In this document: one piece after another, positions 21,592 to 30,781 of the stretch
Position numbering within the stretch: the stretch's first letter is position 1
Layout of the letters: each line of letters opens with the position of its first letter
Source of the DNA: Ceratothoa steindachneri
Lineage: Eukaryota > Arthropoda > Malacostraca > Isopoda > Cymothoidae
Reading direction: 5' to 3'
Assembly (NCBI GenBank): GCA_963969495.1
Contig: OZ018335.1
Coordinates: forward strand, 83,930,354 to 83,994,353
DNA length: 64,000 nt
Program-made: the position numbers and the translations under genes
Notes under the pieces: generated by a model
The model's input: the letters and a program-made list of their open reading frames with translations, nothing else
Databases searched by the model: none
What the model was told of the DNA's origin: nothing

Positions 21592-22994
21592 TATTGGGTT
21601 GTGGAATAAGTTCTTGCGGTTTTATAAAATTTAATAATTACCATCAACAATTTTAGAAAAACTTCATTTATAATTAATAACAATATGCAATTTAATCAAA
21701 AAAGTATTCTCCGTTGTTACTTACGACTTCTTCCCAACGTTCAACTAGTTTTTCGATCCCTCTGCATTAAAAATCTCGGGATTTTGAATCGAAGAATTCG
21801 TCTAACCAGGTTCTTAATTCGACATCAGTATTGAACGAAAGGCCGCGTAAATTGTTGGAGAGTGATCGGAACAGATGGAAATCCGATGGAGCCAAATCTG
21901 GCGAATATGTAGGATGCGGCAGGATTTCCCATTTAAGCGTTTGGATGGCGTCTTTTGTCATAATGTCAATGTGAGGACGAGCAGTGTCGTGTTGCAGAAG
22001 CACTCCATAATGTCGATGAGGTCGCTTTTCACGAATAGCTTCGGCGAGTAAATACATTTGTTAAGGTAGAGTTCTGCATTGACAATCTCGTTGTTCGCAA
22101 GGAGCTCATATAGAATAATGCCTTCACAATCCCACCACGCACACAGCATCGTCTTTCGTGGATGAAGTGCTTGCTTAAATCGCGGAAGTGTTTTTTTATT
22201 GGGGCTAAGCCATTGTTTTCGAAGGTTCATGCAGACATAAACACACCACTTTTCGTCACTAGTGATGATGCGGTGAAGAAATCTGTCCTTATATCGAGCA
22301 AGCCTTGTGACTAGCAAGAAAACAGGGGGCAATCGTGGAGCGTTGAAGTTTTTTGCTTTCGCTCAAAGCGTGCAGAACCCATGCACAGAGCTTTTGAACT
22401 TTTTCCATCGAATGAAGGTGATTCATTACAGCTTTCTGATCACACACCAATTGCATAGCCAATTCTCTAGTCAAATGACGAGGATTTTCATGAAGAAGGT
22501 TGTTCAATCGATCTTTATCCAACTTAATGGGGCGACCAGAACGTTCTTCGTCATTAAGATTGAAATGACCGTTTTTGAAACGTGAAAACCACCATTGAAC
22601 TGTCTTTCCTGATAAAGCATTTTCGCCGTACACTGCACAAATATTGTGACGAGCTTTGACTCCGTTTGCATTGTTCCCGTCTCGATTGAAATGAATAACA
22701 ACAAGTGTCAAACATACGCCTTTCTTTCAACTTGACATTCCATTTTGAGGGTACAAAACAAAAATTAAATTAACACAACTTTTAAAAAAACCGCAATGAC
22801 TTATTACTCAACTTCAAGACGTGGCCTAAGAAAAAGCCTAATAGTCCACGCTATTAAAAGAGGTAGCCCAACCTTTGCAAATTGTGCTCTCATTATTTAT
22901 TATTGTTTCTTAATATGTGCACAAATCACGTCAAAAAAACTTAAATCAACACAACATTAAAAAAAAATGCAAGAACCTATTCCTCAACATAATA
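21592..22994 (-). mobile_element. mariner B2, full-length, inserted in J4
   Basis: About 1.4 kb with TA at both ends (21592-21593 and 22993-22994). Inverted ends: TTGGGTTGTGGAATAAG on the left and, read inward, TTATGTTGAGGAATAGG on the right. The J4 reading continues across the TA. Same family and orientation as B1. Confidence 0.88.
21767..22743 (-). pseudogene. mariner B2 transposase, complete triad but frameshifted
   Basis: Starts at ATG 22743 (MECQVERKAYV, stop and shift soon after). The main N-terminal frame (22711-22289) carries NICAVYGENALSGKTVQWWF, DDERSGRP-type linker residues and HLTRELAMQLVCDQKAVMNH. The next frame carries the first catalytic Asp (IITSDEKWCVYV) and then FKQALHPRKTMLCAWWDCEG. 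The last frame (22057-21767) carries the second Asp in HDTARPH and the third in SPDLAPSDFHLF. Exactly 34 residues separate the second and third Asp, so this is DD34D, true mariner. All three catalytic residues survive but lie in different frames (breaks near 22700, 22310 and 22000). Confidence 0.85.
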
Positions 22995-23121
22995 TAAATC
23001 ACAGTGCCTGGTTCTGTAATTCTTGTGCTCTCGTCCGCTGAGACTTGCTCGCTAAGTGCATCAAAATGGCGGGATATAGCAGATTTGGCCTCACCAGGGC
23101 CAAGTACAATTTCCCTTTGTT

Positions 23122-23578
23122 ACGAAGATAAGGTTTCCGAGGCCACAAGAATATTACAGGCCCTCTATCACTTCAAACCACTCTCAATAAAGAATAAAAA
23201 GAAACTGTCCATGCTGTTAGTAAGGCAAAATCTCTTGTGTCCTACCACCCACCTCCATACTCTGAGTAAATCCGTCCTCAGGAAAGCACAATTGGTACAG
23301 AACAAGGCAATTCGCTTTATAACCAATGTAACCCTGTTGGACCACATCCCTCTAGAAGTTATGCACGAAATGGTAGATATTGAACCCATGAACGTCACCG
23401 TAAACAGACGAGCAAGAAACCTATGGCAGAAGATCTATTAAGTCATCCCTGCTGAAGTACTACACCCTATAAGAATACCTAATGAAGATCTACCTAACTT
23501 GACCTTTAAACGATCATTCAAATGTACTCAACTGCTAGCATTGCAGGAGTCGAACCCAATTTATGGATAAACCTAACA
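23122..23578 (+). pseudogene. J5 ORF2 C-terminal remnant
   Basis: Reads EDKVSEATRILQALYHFK, KKLSMLLVRQNLLCPTTHLH, LRKAQLVQNKAIRFITNVTL, DHIPLEVMHEMVDIEPMN and RRARNLWQKI, then a stop at 23441. After it come LHPIRIPNEDLPNLTF and SFKCTQLLALQESNPIYG. This is the alpha-helical tail that follows RT in Jockey-type LINEs (compare QNKA and RRARNLW in other copies). The frame from 23004 extends further left, but that part (MPGSVILVLSS...) is antisense to J4 and not J5 coding. Confidence 0.72.
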
Positions 23579-23632
23579 GAAGATTAAACAATATATAATA
23601 AACGAAAATAAAAACAAGCTAAAAACAAAAGA

Positions 23633-23745
23633 TCCGATGTGGACATAATCTACATAAAAATAACTTAAATCTAGAAAAAGAACCGAAGTGGACAACTTTA
23701 GTAAAATAGAATAAACAATGTATTAACTCAAAGATCCGAAGTGGA
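23633..23745 (+). repeat. 3' UTR hairpin repeats of J5
   Basis: Three sense-strand units: UCC GAUGU GGA (23633-23643, preceded by ACAAAAGA), ACC GAAGU GGA (23682-23692) and UCC GAAGU GGA (23735-23745, preceded by CAAAGA). Spacing is 49 and 53 bp. Confidence 0.65.
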
Positions 23746-23990
23746 CAAACTAATATTAAAAGTAATCAATAAGAGTAAAGATTAACAAGTGATAAATTCT
23801 AGTAAATATGAAAATAACAACCTATCTAAATGAAGAAAGAAAACTGAAAAACAGCAAAAACAGAAATGTAACATCTAGTCTAAGACCTATTGCGAGAGAT
23901 CATAAACCTTATGACAAGGGCTCAAATGCTGAATAACTAAAACAGCTAAATGTATCATAAAGAATAAACATTTACTGAGGTAGCCAGAAA

Positions 23991-25040
23991 ACCTGGACAC
24001 ATACCCTACTCCTAAAAAAACACCTTTTCTATCTTTTTCCTACATTCTATCCACACGCTTTCTATCTTTTACGATCTTTGATCGTCGAACATAAGTTTGA
24101 CAATTAAGTGTTTCTCAATCCTGAATGGTTGAATTTTTTAGCACTATGACTAGATAGAATGACTATTTATCTAGGTGTACTTTTGTGGAAAAAGTTAGAG
24201 TTATCATTATTATTCGAGAAGAAAGATGTTGTAATTACAGTTCGCCATTTCGAGGCTTATTCCAGCTATTTAACAAGGAATATAGAATCCAGCTCGATAT
24301 ATATCTTCCTTTATCCTAAGGAAGCTTTTGATCACATAATCTAACATCCCAAACAACGAGGGAGAAATCGTTATCGAGCACCTATAACTGTTGACCCCTT
24401 TTCCTAGTTCTAAACGTGACCATACAACAAAATGGATGCACTAGGCGACGCACCAAGCCATCACAAGCGGCTTATCTTCTACACCATGAAGTGGAGTGTG
24501 CCATCTAAATCACAATCAGATCTCCTGCCTTCAATGAAGCAGCGGTGGTGGGATTCAATATTGTGAAAGCACAATTCCACATCTCAAAATTAATTCGGAA
24601 GGACACAAAATTCTACCATATCTTTGCTCCATTTCCTACCGGGCAGTCGATCTACTTCTAGCTGCGGTCCTTTCATCGGAAGACTACTCTCTCCTCCGGA
24701 CAGAAGTACAGTGTTTAAAAATTAATAATGGCATAATAGTGTAAAAAATCTCAGTGTAACTAAGTTGAAAAGTGTATATTCAGTGCCTATTTAGTTTTAA
24801 AATGAAAAGTGCAAATAGTGAAGAATTAAGGGTCCAGTAATGAGAATAATATAGTAATTTTGGGTGTGTAAAAAAAATACTGTAGACATCAATATAAAGT
24901 TATTTCTGTTTAATTAGGGAAAGTGGTGTGGTGCCTAAACACAAACTAACGACGAGAACCTGCAGCTACTCGTACTTAATGTGCAAAACTTTAAACAATA
25001 TTAATAAATTGATTGGCATAACATAGGTTATACATAGTAT
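23991..25040. other. Unassigned AT-rich stretch
   Basis: No protein family, RNA gene or repeat was recognised. Short ORFs (for example 24159-24344) look random. Confidence 0.4.
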
Positions 25041-25345
25041 CTAAGGACTGATGACCCCTCTGAAATCTATGGTATGAAGCCAAGGATAATAAATGAAATA
25101 GGGAAGTATAAAATGTTGTGGGCACGCGCACAAAGCTGAACGAATGCTTATAAATATGATAAAATTATATTGTAGCCAATGATAGAAGTAAAGCAACGTC
25201 ATAGTAAAATTGTGGTGCGCACACAAATACGCAAACATAATTTATTTCGCATTTATGTGCTGCAGTTCCTGCGTCCGAATGCTCTAAAGTACTTCCTAAT
25301 TTATTTAAAGTACCTCTATGTTGATTCATAATATGTTAACACACT
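25041..25345 (+). repeat. Dispersed repeat, copy 1
   Basis: Matches 63060-63255 in order: an ATAAATGAAATA-like start, GTGGTGCGCACACAAATACGC, a TTCGCA/CGCAATAAA region, GTTGC/GCTGCAG..CC, then GAATGCTCTAAAGTAC. Identity is patchy, so an old copy of an unnamed repeat is likely. No coding capacity was seen. Confidence 0.5.
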
Positions 25346-25546
25346 CCACGTTCTCGCGGCTAATTCTTGTGATGCTGGAATCACATTATATAATTGAATA
25401 TGACTCCAAAATACCACAAAGATGAGCATTTTGAAGTCTTATGAAATTCTATAATTGGTTTACAGTACACCATAGCATATTAAAATATTTTATATATATA
25501 TATATAGATAATTTTTTAGAATTGTAAGGCGTAGATATTATTTATA

Positions 25547-26062
25547 TACGAAGGGCGGTCAATAAGTTTTTCAATTCGGATATAAGGCAACGAGATATGA
25601 GGAAAAGTGTATTATTATTTTTCATATAACTACCCTCGACTTCATTGTACTTGCTCCACTTGTCCCTGAGGCTTCAAATTCGCGACAACCATAAATATCC
25701 CGACTGCTGTTCAATCCACTCCTGGACGGCGAGCTGGACATCTTCATCGTCCCCAAATCGGCCTCCACGCAGTGCAGCCTTGAGCTGGCGGAATAAAAAG
25801 TAGTCGCTGGGGGATCCCAGTGATGAACCCAGGTTTCATCATCTGTCGCTATGCGTGACTCGAATCCCGCCGGGTCTTGGTTGTACAGGAGCAGCAGTTC
25901 CTCCGAACTTTGACGACGTTGAAGTCAATCATGGGGCGTGAGGTTTCTAGGGACCGAACGGGCAGAGACCTTGGCCATGGCCAAATTGTCTTGGATGATG
26001 TTGATAATACTTCCATGTGATATTCCAAGTTCTCGCTCGATTTCTTCGACCTTCGATAAACC
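25547..26062 (-). mobile_element. mariner A3, internally deleted and 5' truncated
   Basis: The 3' inverted end lies at 25547 (TACGAAGGGCGGTCAATAAG on the plus strand). The element reads leftward from about 26062, where it starts abruptly inside the transposase, so its 5' end is lost. The interior lacks a piece matching about 7915-8263 of mariner A1. Confidence 0.82.
25610..26062 (-). pseudogene. mariner A3 transposase fragment
   Basis: Reads VEEIERELGISHGSIINIIQ, DNLAMAKVSARSVPRNLTPH, then the first catalytic Asp in ATDDETWVHHWDP. It then jumps to SDYFLFRQLKAALRGGRFGD and the C-terminal tail. The segment with the second Asp (HDN) is deleted while the third (SDYF) remains, the reverse of the loss in A1. 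A shift near 25930 also breaks the frame. Confidence 0.8.
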
Positions 26063-28500
26063 ATTTCGTTTATCAGTATTTTTACGCTATTTGAAAGAGA
26101 ATCATCCAAGCTTTAACGCATACTGGATAGTTCTTCTTCATGGAACCAGGTCGAAATAGTAGTAGTAATTTACCTCTGCGTAGTTGAACCTCGATCATGC
26201 GTTTTATTATTTTCTCATAGATTTTCGATCAAGTCAATGTTAGGGGAATTTTCCTGCCAATCTAAAACTTTTAATCTTTTTCGAAGTATTGAATTTGGTT
26301 CTCTCTATCGCTGTTCATTATTTTTCCCTCAACAATAAAAGTTCTCCAAGGCTTCTATGTAAAATTACCGAATCACTTTCTTAGGTGTATATTTTGGCGC
26401 TTGTGAAATGAGTCATGGCTGAAAGTGTTTATATTTGCTCCATCTCACTACCACTGATCCTACCCATGCATTTCAAAATGCGCTTCAACTAAAATAGAAC
26501 TTTTCTCTATTGAGCTCTTGTCCATCTTTCATGATGCCATGTCAAATGCAACAATATTTTCCTTACAATAGCCTTCAAAATGTTTAAACAAAGGCATTGT
26601 GGCAGTTTTGTCATCTTCAAAAAGTTTATCGAACAGTTGAAGAATCACTATTTACGCCAGCTGAAGCTTAAACTAGGTCTTTGGTGTTTTCTTGTGATCA
26701 TTTACACTATTCCTTATCATAATCTTGTTATCCTGGTATTGTGTTGCTTTTTCCTCTACATTTTCTTTCATTCAGTGCTTCACATTCACCATTATCGTTA
26801 TTTCTTTTTACAATATCCGCACAGTTATGAATTCACTGGGATTATTTATCTGGCAAGCCTTCTTGATACTCAAACCAGAATGCGTTGTAAGAGCTATAAT
26901 AATTGCATTCTTTCTAGTTGCAGCATCCATCATGAAATAAAAGCTAACGACAATACAATCACGCGAGTAAAGCCTTAAACAACAAGTGCTCACCTCGAAC
27001 TGACTCCACTCAGCTTGGAGGAATAATATAGCTATATGCCGAACATGATTATTACAATATTATGAAAAGAAAACAAAATAAACATTAATAATTTTGCTCA
27101 TGGCTAAACTGAAAAAAATAAATAATCACAAAATATTAATATGTATGAATTAATTTACACATTGGTTTAGGCAAGTTCCACATAAAATTCCAAACAAAAG
27201 AAATAAATACTTAAAATATTACGTGGAAAACACAAGGCAGAAACTGAACTAACCCTTATACCAGGACATAATATGTGAAATCACAAAAACTCGTGCGTCA
27301 TATGGCAAAAAGTCAGACAGAGTTCTCAACGATTAAGAAAGGATGAAAAAGGATTTAACTCTCAAATAATGAGAAACTTTAACGATGCCAAGGAACAGGT
27401 ACAAACTTAATCTCTCCACTGTTACACTCCTTAATAACGCGATTAACATTACTGAAGGCTGAATGAAGATAATATTAAAAATATCTTCAATATAACCCTC
27501 AAATTAAATTGATACAATGTTCTTCATAATTATATTTAATAATCTTGATATAATATACTAAATATTGTTATGATCCAATATATCATAGTCACCTTTCTTA
27601 GGGAATTAAAATAAGTTGAATTAGGAGAGTAAACTCTGATGTTATTAAACAGCGGCTCATAACTCAATAAAACAACTGATCGACAACGCTATGCAATTTT
27701 AGTTAGATGGACAGAGAGAAATTATTTTATATAGGATAAGTGACTTGAGTTGATTTAGTAGAATGACTTGTACTGTATACTAAAATTACAGAAAGAGTAT
27801 AATAAGTTCAATAAAATTACTTATATTGAAGAATAAGAGAAATAATAGTATACAATATAAATATTTACATCACATGGACAAGTATTATATAATGTTAGAC
27901 AAAAATAATTCTAGCTATTGATCTGAGTAAATATGTGCATAGGTAAATATTTCTAGGATGTGTTGGTAGTTCTTTAAACGCAAGATAGCAAACTAGTACA
28001 TTTTACTTTTCATTTAACCTTAACTAACGTCTAATTTGCACTCTTCTACTACAATGATTCAGTTCCAACTCTTATCAAGCAATTAAGATGTATCAGAGTA
28101 AATTATCTTCTCCAAATAATAGGAAACACTATCTTTGCGAACCTTATGTGACATTATGAAGAAACTAATGTAAGGGCCTTTTAACCGAAACCATTTCTAA
28201 GAAACTTGGATTAAGTTTTTATAGCTTGTGTGAGTTTAAATTTAAAGTTAATGACCCCCATACATTCCTTCATAGAGCATATGTATAACTTATGTTCAAT
28301 TTTGGAGACTCTTCACTTGGAATTCAAATTCTTAACAAAATTCTTTGCCTCCAATGGTAACCCCAAATCGCTCTTTCACAACAAATTAGCTTCTTTCCCA
28401 GAAAAGAAATACTTGATTCTGACTCCTTTTACAAAACGTTAATAAATTTAAAGTCGCTTATCCTTTCCTTTTGGGTTCGAAATCCGAAAAATTTAAATAT
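26063..28500. other. Unassigned AT-rich stretch
   Basis: No known element was recognised. One hydrophobic frame at 26725-26940 (plus, 71 codons, with two stretches long enough to span a membrane) could be an exon, but there is no matching family motif and no clear splice context, so it is not called a gene. Confidence 0.4.
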
Positions 28501-28559
28501 GAATGGTTGAAACAGTTGAATTTGGCCTATCCTCAAGAGAAAGGGACATTGGAAAAAAA

Positions 28560-28718
28560 CAAGGATCAAAAAGGGCAAAGGACGAGACAATGAAAGTAAT
28601 GCATATTGAGAAGACAGAAATAACACTGGGGGAAAAAGTTTGACTAACCGTGGACGCTACTCGATCTCGGATCTGCTGATTGCCAATCAAATTTCTCTAC
28701 CATTAAGCTACCAGGCAC
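28560..28718 (-). mobile_element. tRNA-derived SINE, minus copy
   Basis: The tRNA-like head (28718-28645, minus) starts TGCCTGGTAGCTTAATGGTA and has a good anticodon-type hairpin with loop TTGGCAA (GGC in the anticodon place). The T arm is degraded (GAGATCGAGTAGC). The acceptor arm does not pair fully, so it is not a working tRNA. The body begins CAAACTTTTTCCCC, like the plus copy at 28901. The right extent of the body is uncertain. Confidence 0.55.
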
Positions 28719-28900
28719 AGTGATTCAAATCCAACAAAGCGTTGCCCTAACAAACCTAGTATCACCCTAGGCTAGGAATGAATAATGAACCTTTAAATTG
28801 TGAACCTCTAATAAGAGATAGCCTAAAGTTCACTAGGGGGTTCTGGCCTAGGGGGATACTGAGGTAGATAGGGTAATGATTTGATGGATTTGAGTTATTG

Positions 28901-29036
28901 TGCCTGGTAGCTTAATGGTAAAGCATCTGACCAGCAATCTCCAAATCCGGACTCGAGTCCCGGCCAGGGTTTTCAAACTTTCTCTTTAGCTCTTCAAAGT
29001 ATTAATAAGTCTGCTGCTTTTTCACTTTCGTCAGTG
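28901..29036 (+). mobile_element. tRNA-derived SINE, plus copy
   Basis: The tRNA-like head at 28901-28970 starts TGCCTGGTAGCTTAATGGTA and ends GGCCAGGGT. The T arm is nearly perfect (CCGGA CTCGAGT CCCGG), giving a B box. The anticodon stem does not pair, so it is a SINE head or pseudo-tRNA. The body (CAAACTTTCTC...) runs into (TA)n. It faces away from the copy at 28560-28718, forming an inverted pair about 180 bp apart. Confidence 0.55.

Positions 29037-29120
<84 letters not shown>
29037..29120. repeat. (TA)42 microsatellite
   Basis: Pure TA run between a SINE tail and the start of PLE-A. Confidence 0.98.
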
Positions 29121-29124
<4 letters not shown>

Positions 29125-29129
29125 ATTCA

Positions 29130-30299
29130 TCCTCGTGGGCGGCTGTTGACCTCGAACTGAAGAGGGCATCTCAAATCCTCGTCAACAATGGCTATCCACA
29201 ACGATCCATCGAGGAACTTATAAAAGAAAAAATGTATTTGGCCACCAGTACCAACGTCCAGACTACCCTCAAAGAAAAGCAATATCGACCTTTATTACAT
29301 TAGTCACATGAACATCTGCTACCGTGAAGACGAAAAGGCTCTAAAAACCATCCTGCATCGGACGTGACACCAATCGACACGAATACAAATATTAACCTAA
29401 TTATATTCTACAAAACCCAAAAAACGAGCAGCTGCATAGTGAAGAATAGCCTTCTTCCGCCTATAGGTCTATAATAATTTATGTTTGATGTCAGTCATTT
29501 TCATTTTTCTATATATTTCAATCATTAATTTAAATATAAAATATTCATTAATTTTTCTAGAGAATGATAATTTGCTTGGCTAAGCTTTTATGTTTACCAG
29601 GTAACAGTTTTTTCACTAAAATTTAATATCGCGTGACTCATGACAAAGGCTCCGGCGCAGAAGTAAAAGCGTCGGCTCTCTCAGTTCTCAAAAAAGGGTC
29701 AACTTTCACGCATTCATAACTAAAGGCGTTCTGGACGTCTTTTTTCAATAAATTCATTGTTACAAGAGAAAGTTAAAGATAGCTTACCCAAAATACTAAC
29801 AAGAGGAATAAGCTACGCCAGACGGCAACGATATTCTCTGGAACGAAATATCATAAATTCGTCAATACAGTATTAGTCCTTTTCCCAAGGTTAGCCAAAC
29901 TTTTATCATTCTCTTTGCTCATGTTAAGTTACACTCATTAAAAGTTTTTATAGGTGAGCTCCAGGAGACCAACCTCGTATACGTTTTTCGTGCAAAGTCG
30001 ATGACTGCAAACACCGCAACTCTATGTACATTGACGTAACCTCCACAGCTTTCTCAAGGCGGTTGACAGCTCACCTTCAAGACAGGGAGATAAAAAGGCA
30101 CGTTCACTCCCATGGAACTGTCTTGAAACGCGAAAAGCTAACTAAGGACACCTCCATCATTTTTAGGTTGAAAGATCAAGGAAGTTTAAGAAAGGCCGAA
30201 GCCGTAATTATACAAGCAAGGAAACCGGCAATCAACGTGCAGCTCGAGCCAGAGAGCGTACTCCCAGCATCTCGACGTCCCCGAGTTGAGCCCCATTAG
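29130..30299 (+). pseudogene. PLE-A RT C-terminus and GIY-YIG endonuclease
   Basis: The RT tail reads [20 protein letters not shown], then EDEKALKTILHR and FYKTQKTSSCIVKNSLLPPI. After the intron-like interval: GELQETNLVYVF, a CKVDDC metal-binding-type pair, MYIDVTSTAFSRRLTAHLQD, KAEAVIIQARKPAINVQ. This is the order of Penelope-family proteins. The YIG core reads YID, so the glycine is changed. The SRRL arginine, the AEA glutamate and the IN asparagine typical of GIY-YIG nucleases are present. A 1-nt loss just before CKVDDC and stops in the RT part make it non-functional. Penelope endonuclease nicks the target to prime insertion. Confidence 0.82.
29467..29953 (+). other. Probable spliceosomal intron in PLE-A
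   Basis: Begins GTCTAT and ends TTTTTATAG. Joining the flanks gives codons P-P-I-G-E-L-Q-E-T-N-L-V-Y in one frame, as expected for the RT to GIY-YIG linker. PLE-B has the equivalent junction without any interval. Introns inside Penelope-like elements are established in the literature. The alternative is a small insertion that happens to fit. Confidence 0.55.
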
Positions 30300-30330
30300 A
30301 AGAAGCACGCACCGACACTTAATTCCGTTT

Positions 30331-30590
30331 GTAGCGCATAGTTTCCCCGTTCCCCGTTTTCCATTTATCCTTGCCCCCCTTTACCTAAAATTTAAATATA
30401 AAATCTCCCCCTCCCCATTATATACGGTTTGGTAACGCATAGTTATCCGTTCTAAAAAATTTTCATGTGCCGTTCCCCGAATTATCTTTGTCATTGTCTC
30501 CTTTACCTAAAATCTAGATAGAAAAATCTCCTCGTTATATACGTTTCTGTAACATATAGTTTTCCCTTTAAAATTTTCTGTGCCATGATT
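30331..30590 (+). repeat. Tandem ~100-117-bp repeats in the PLE-A 3' region
   Basis: Units start at 30331 (GTAGCGCATAGTTTCCCCG), 30432 (GTAACGCATAGTTATCCG) and 30549 (GTAACATATAGTTTTCCC, partial). Shared blocks are CCGTTCCCCG, TTTACCTAAAAT and TATATACG. They lie directly after the endonuclease stop. Confidence 0.75.
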
Positions 30591-30781
30591 GGCGAATTTT
30601 TGTACGTTTATCGATAGAGAGAAAATGAATATCTGTTGTACAATATTGTCAAATAATCCTGGTCAAATATAAGGAAAATACATCATTCATCGAAGAACAC
30701 GGATAGGAGAATCACGTCTAGGACAGAAAAAGATCACCGAGAAGAAAGTGCACCCCCTCTTCAAGGGGCGGCACCCCAGTT

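Larger units (their letters stand above)
21276..23110 (-). pseudogene. J4 ORF2 C-terminal remnant
   Basis: From the right: KGKLYLALVRPNLLYPAILM, HLASKSQRTRAQELQNQAL and FI up to the mariner. After the mariner: FNAVRLDPIPLNRIHALAEM, DSLIVSLRNRANSISKVHEH. A (GA)n tract follows on this strand, then RHYQSGFSSSRLRTQEDV. J7 has the same order (KLYIAMVRP, LASKNQIKKAQIVQNKA, CFINDVTLWDRIPSFVLH, EIDALNGTLHEKNKSI, HYRQGSHSSQVRT), which proves continuity across mariner B2. The simple repeat replaces about 20 codons of coding sequence. It is not functional. Confidence 0.75.
21070..23118 (-). mobile_element. LINE J4 3' fragment (J7-like), carrying mariner B2
   Basis: A minus-strand 3' end of a Jockey-like LINE, in two blocks: 22995-23118 and 21070-21591, with mariner B2 between. 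It covers only the RT C-terminus and the 3' UTR. The 5' truncation point at about 23118 abuts LINE J5 head to head. Confidence 0.75.
23119..23990 (+). mobile_element. LINE J5 3' fragment
   Basis: Plus-strand 3' end of a Jockey-like LINE: RT C-terminus, then an A-rich 3' UTR with three hairpin repeats. It lies head to head with J4 at about 23119; both are truncated at nearly the same place in the coding sequence. The right limit is approximate. Confidence 0.7.
29121..30330 (+). mobile_element. Penelope-like element copy A (PLE-A), 5' truncated
   Basis: Plus-strand end of a Penelope-like retroelement: the last part of RT, a 487-bp GT-AG interval, then the GIY-YIG endonuclease. A 3' region with tandem repeats follows. 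The left end abuts (TA)n. Copy B lies at 50640-51885. Confidence 0.82.

Noticed and set aside
28901..28970. Functional tRNA gene
   Set aside because: The T arm is good but the anticodon stem does not pair and a related body follows, so a SINE head fits better.
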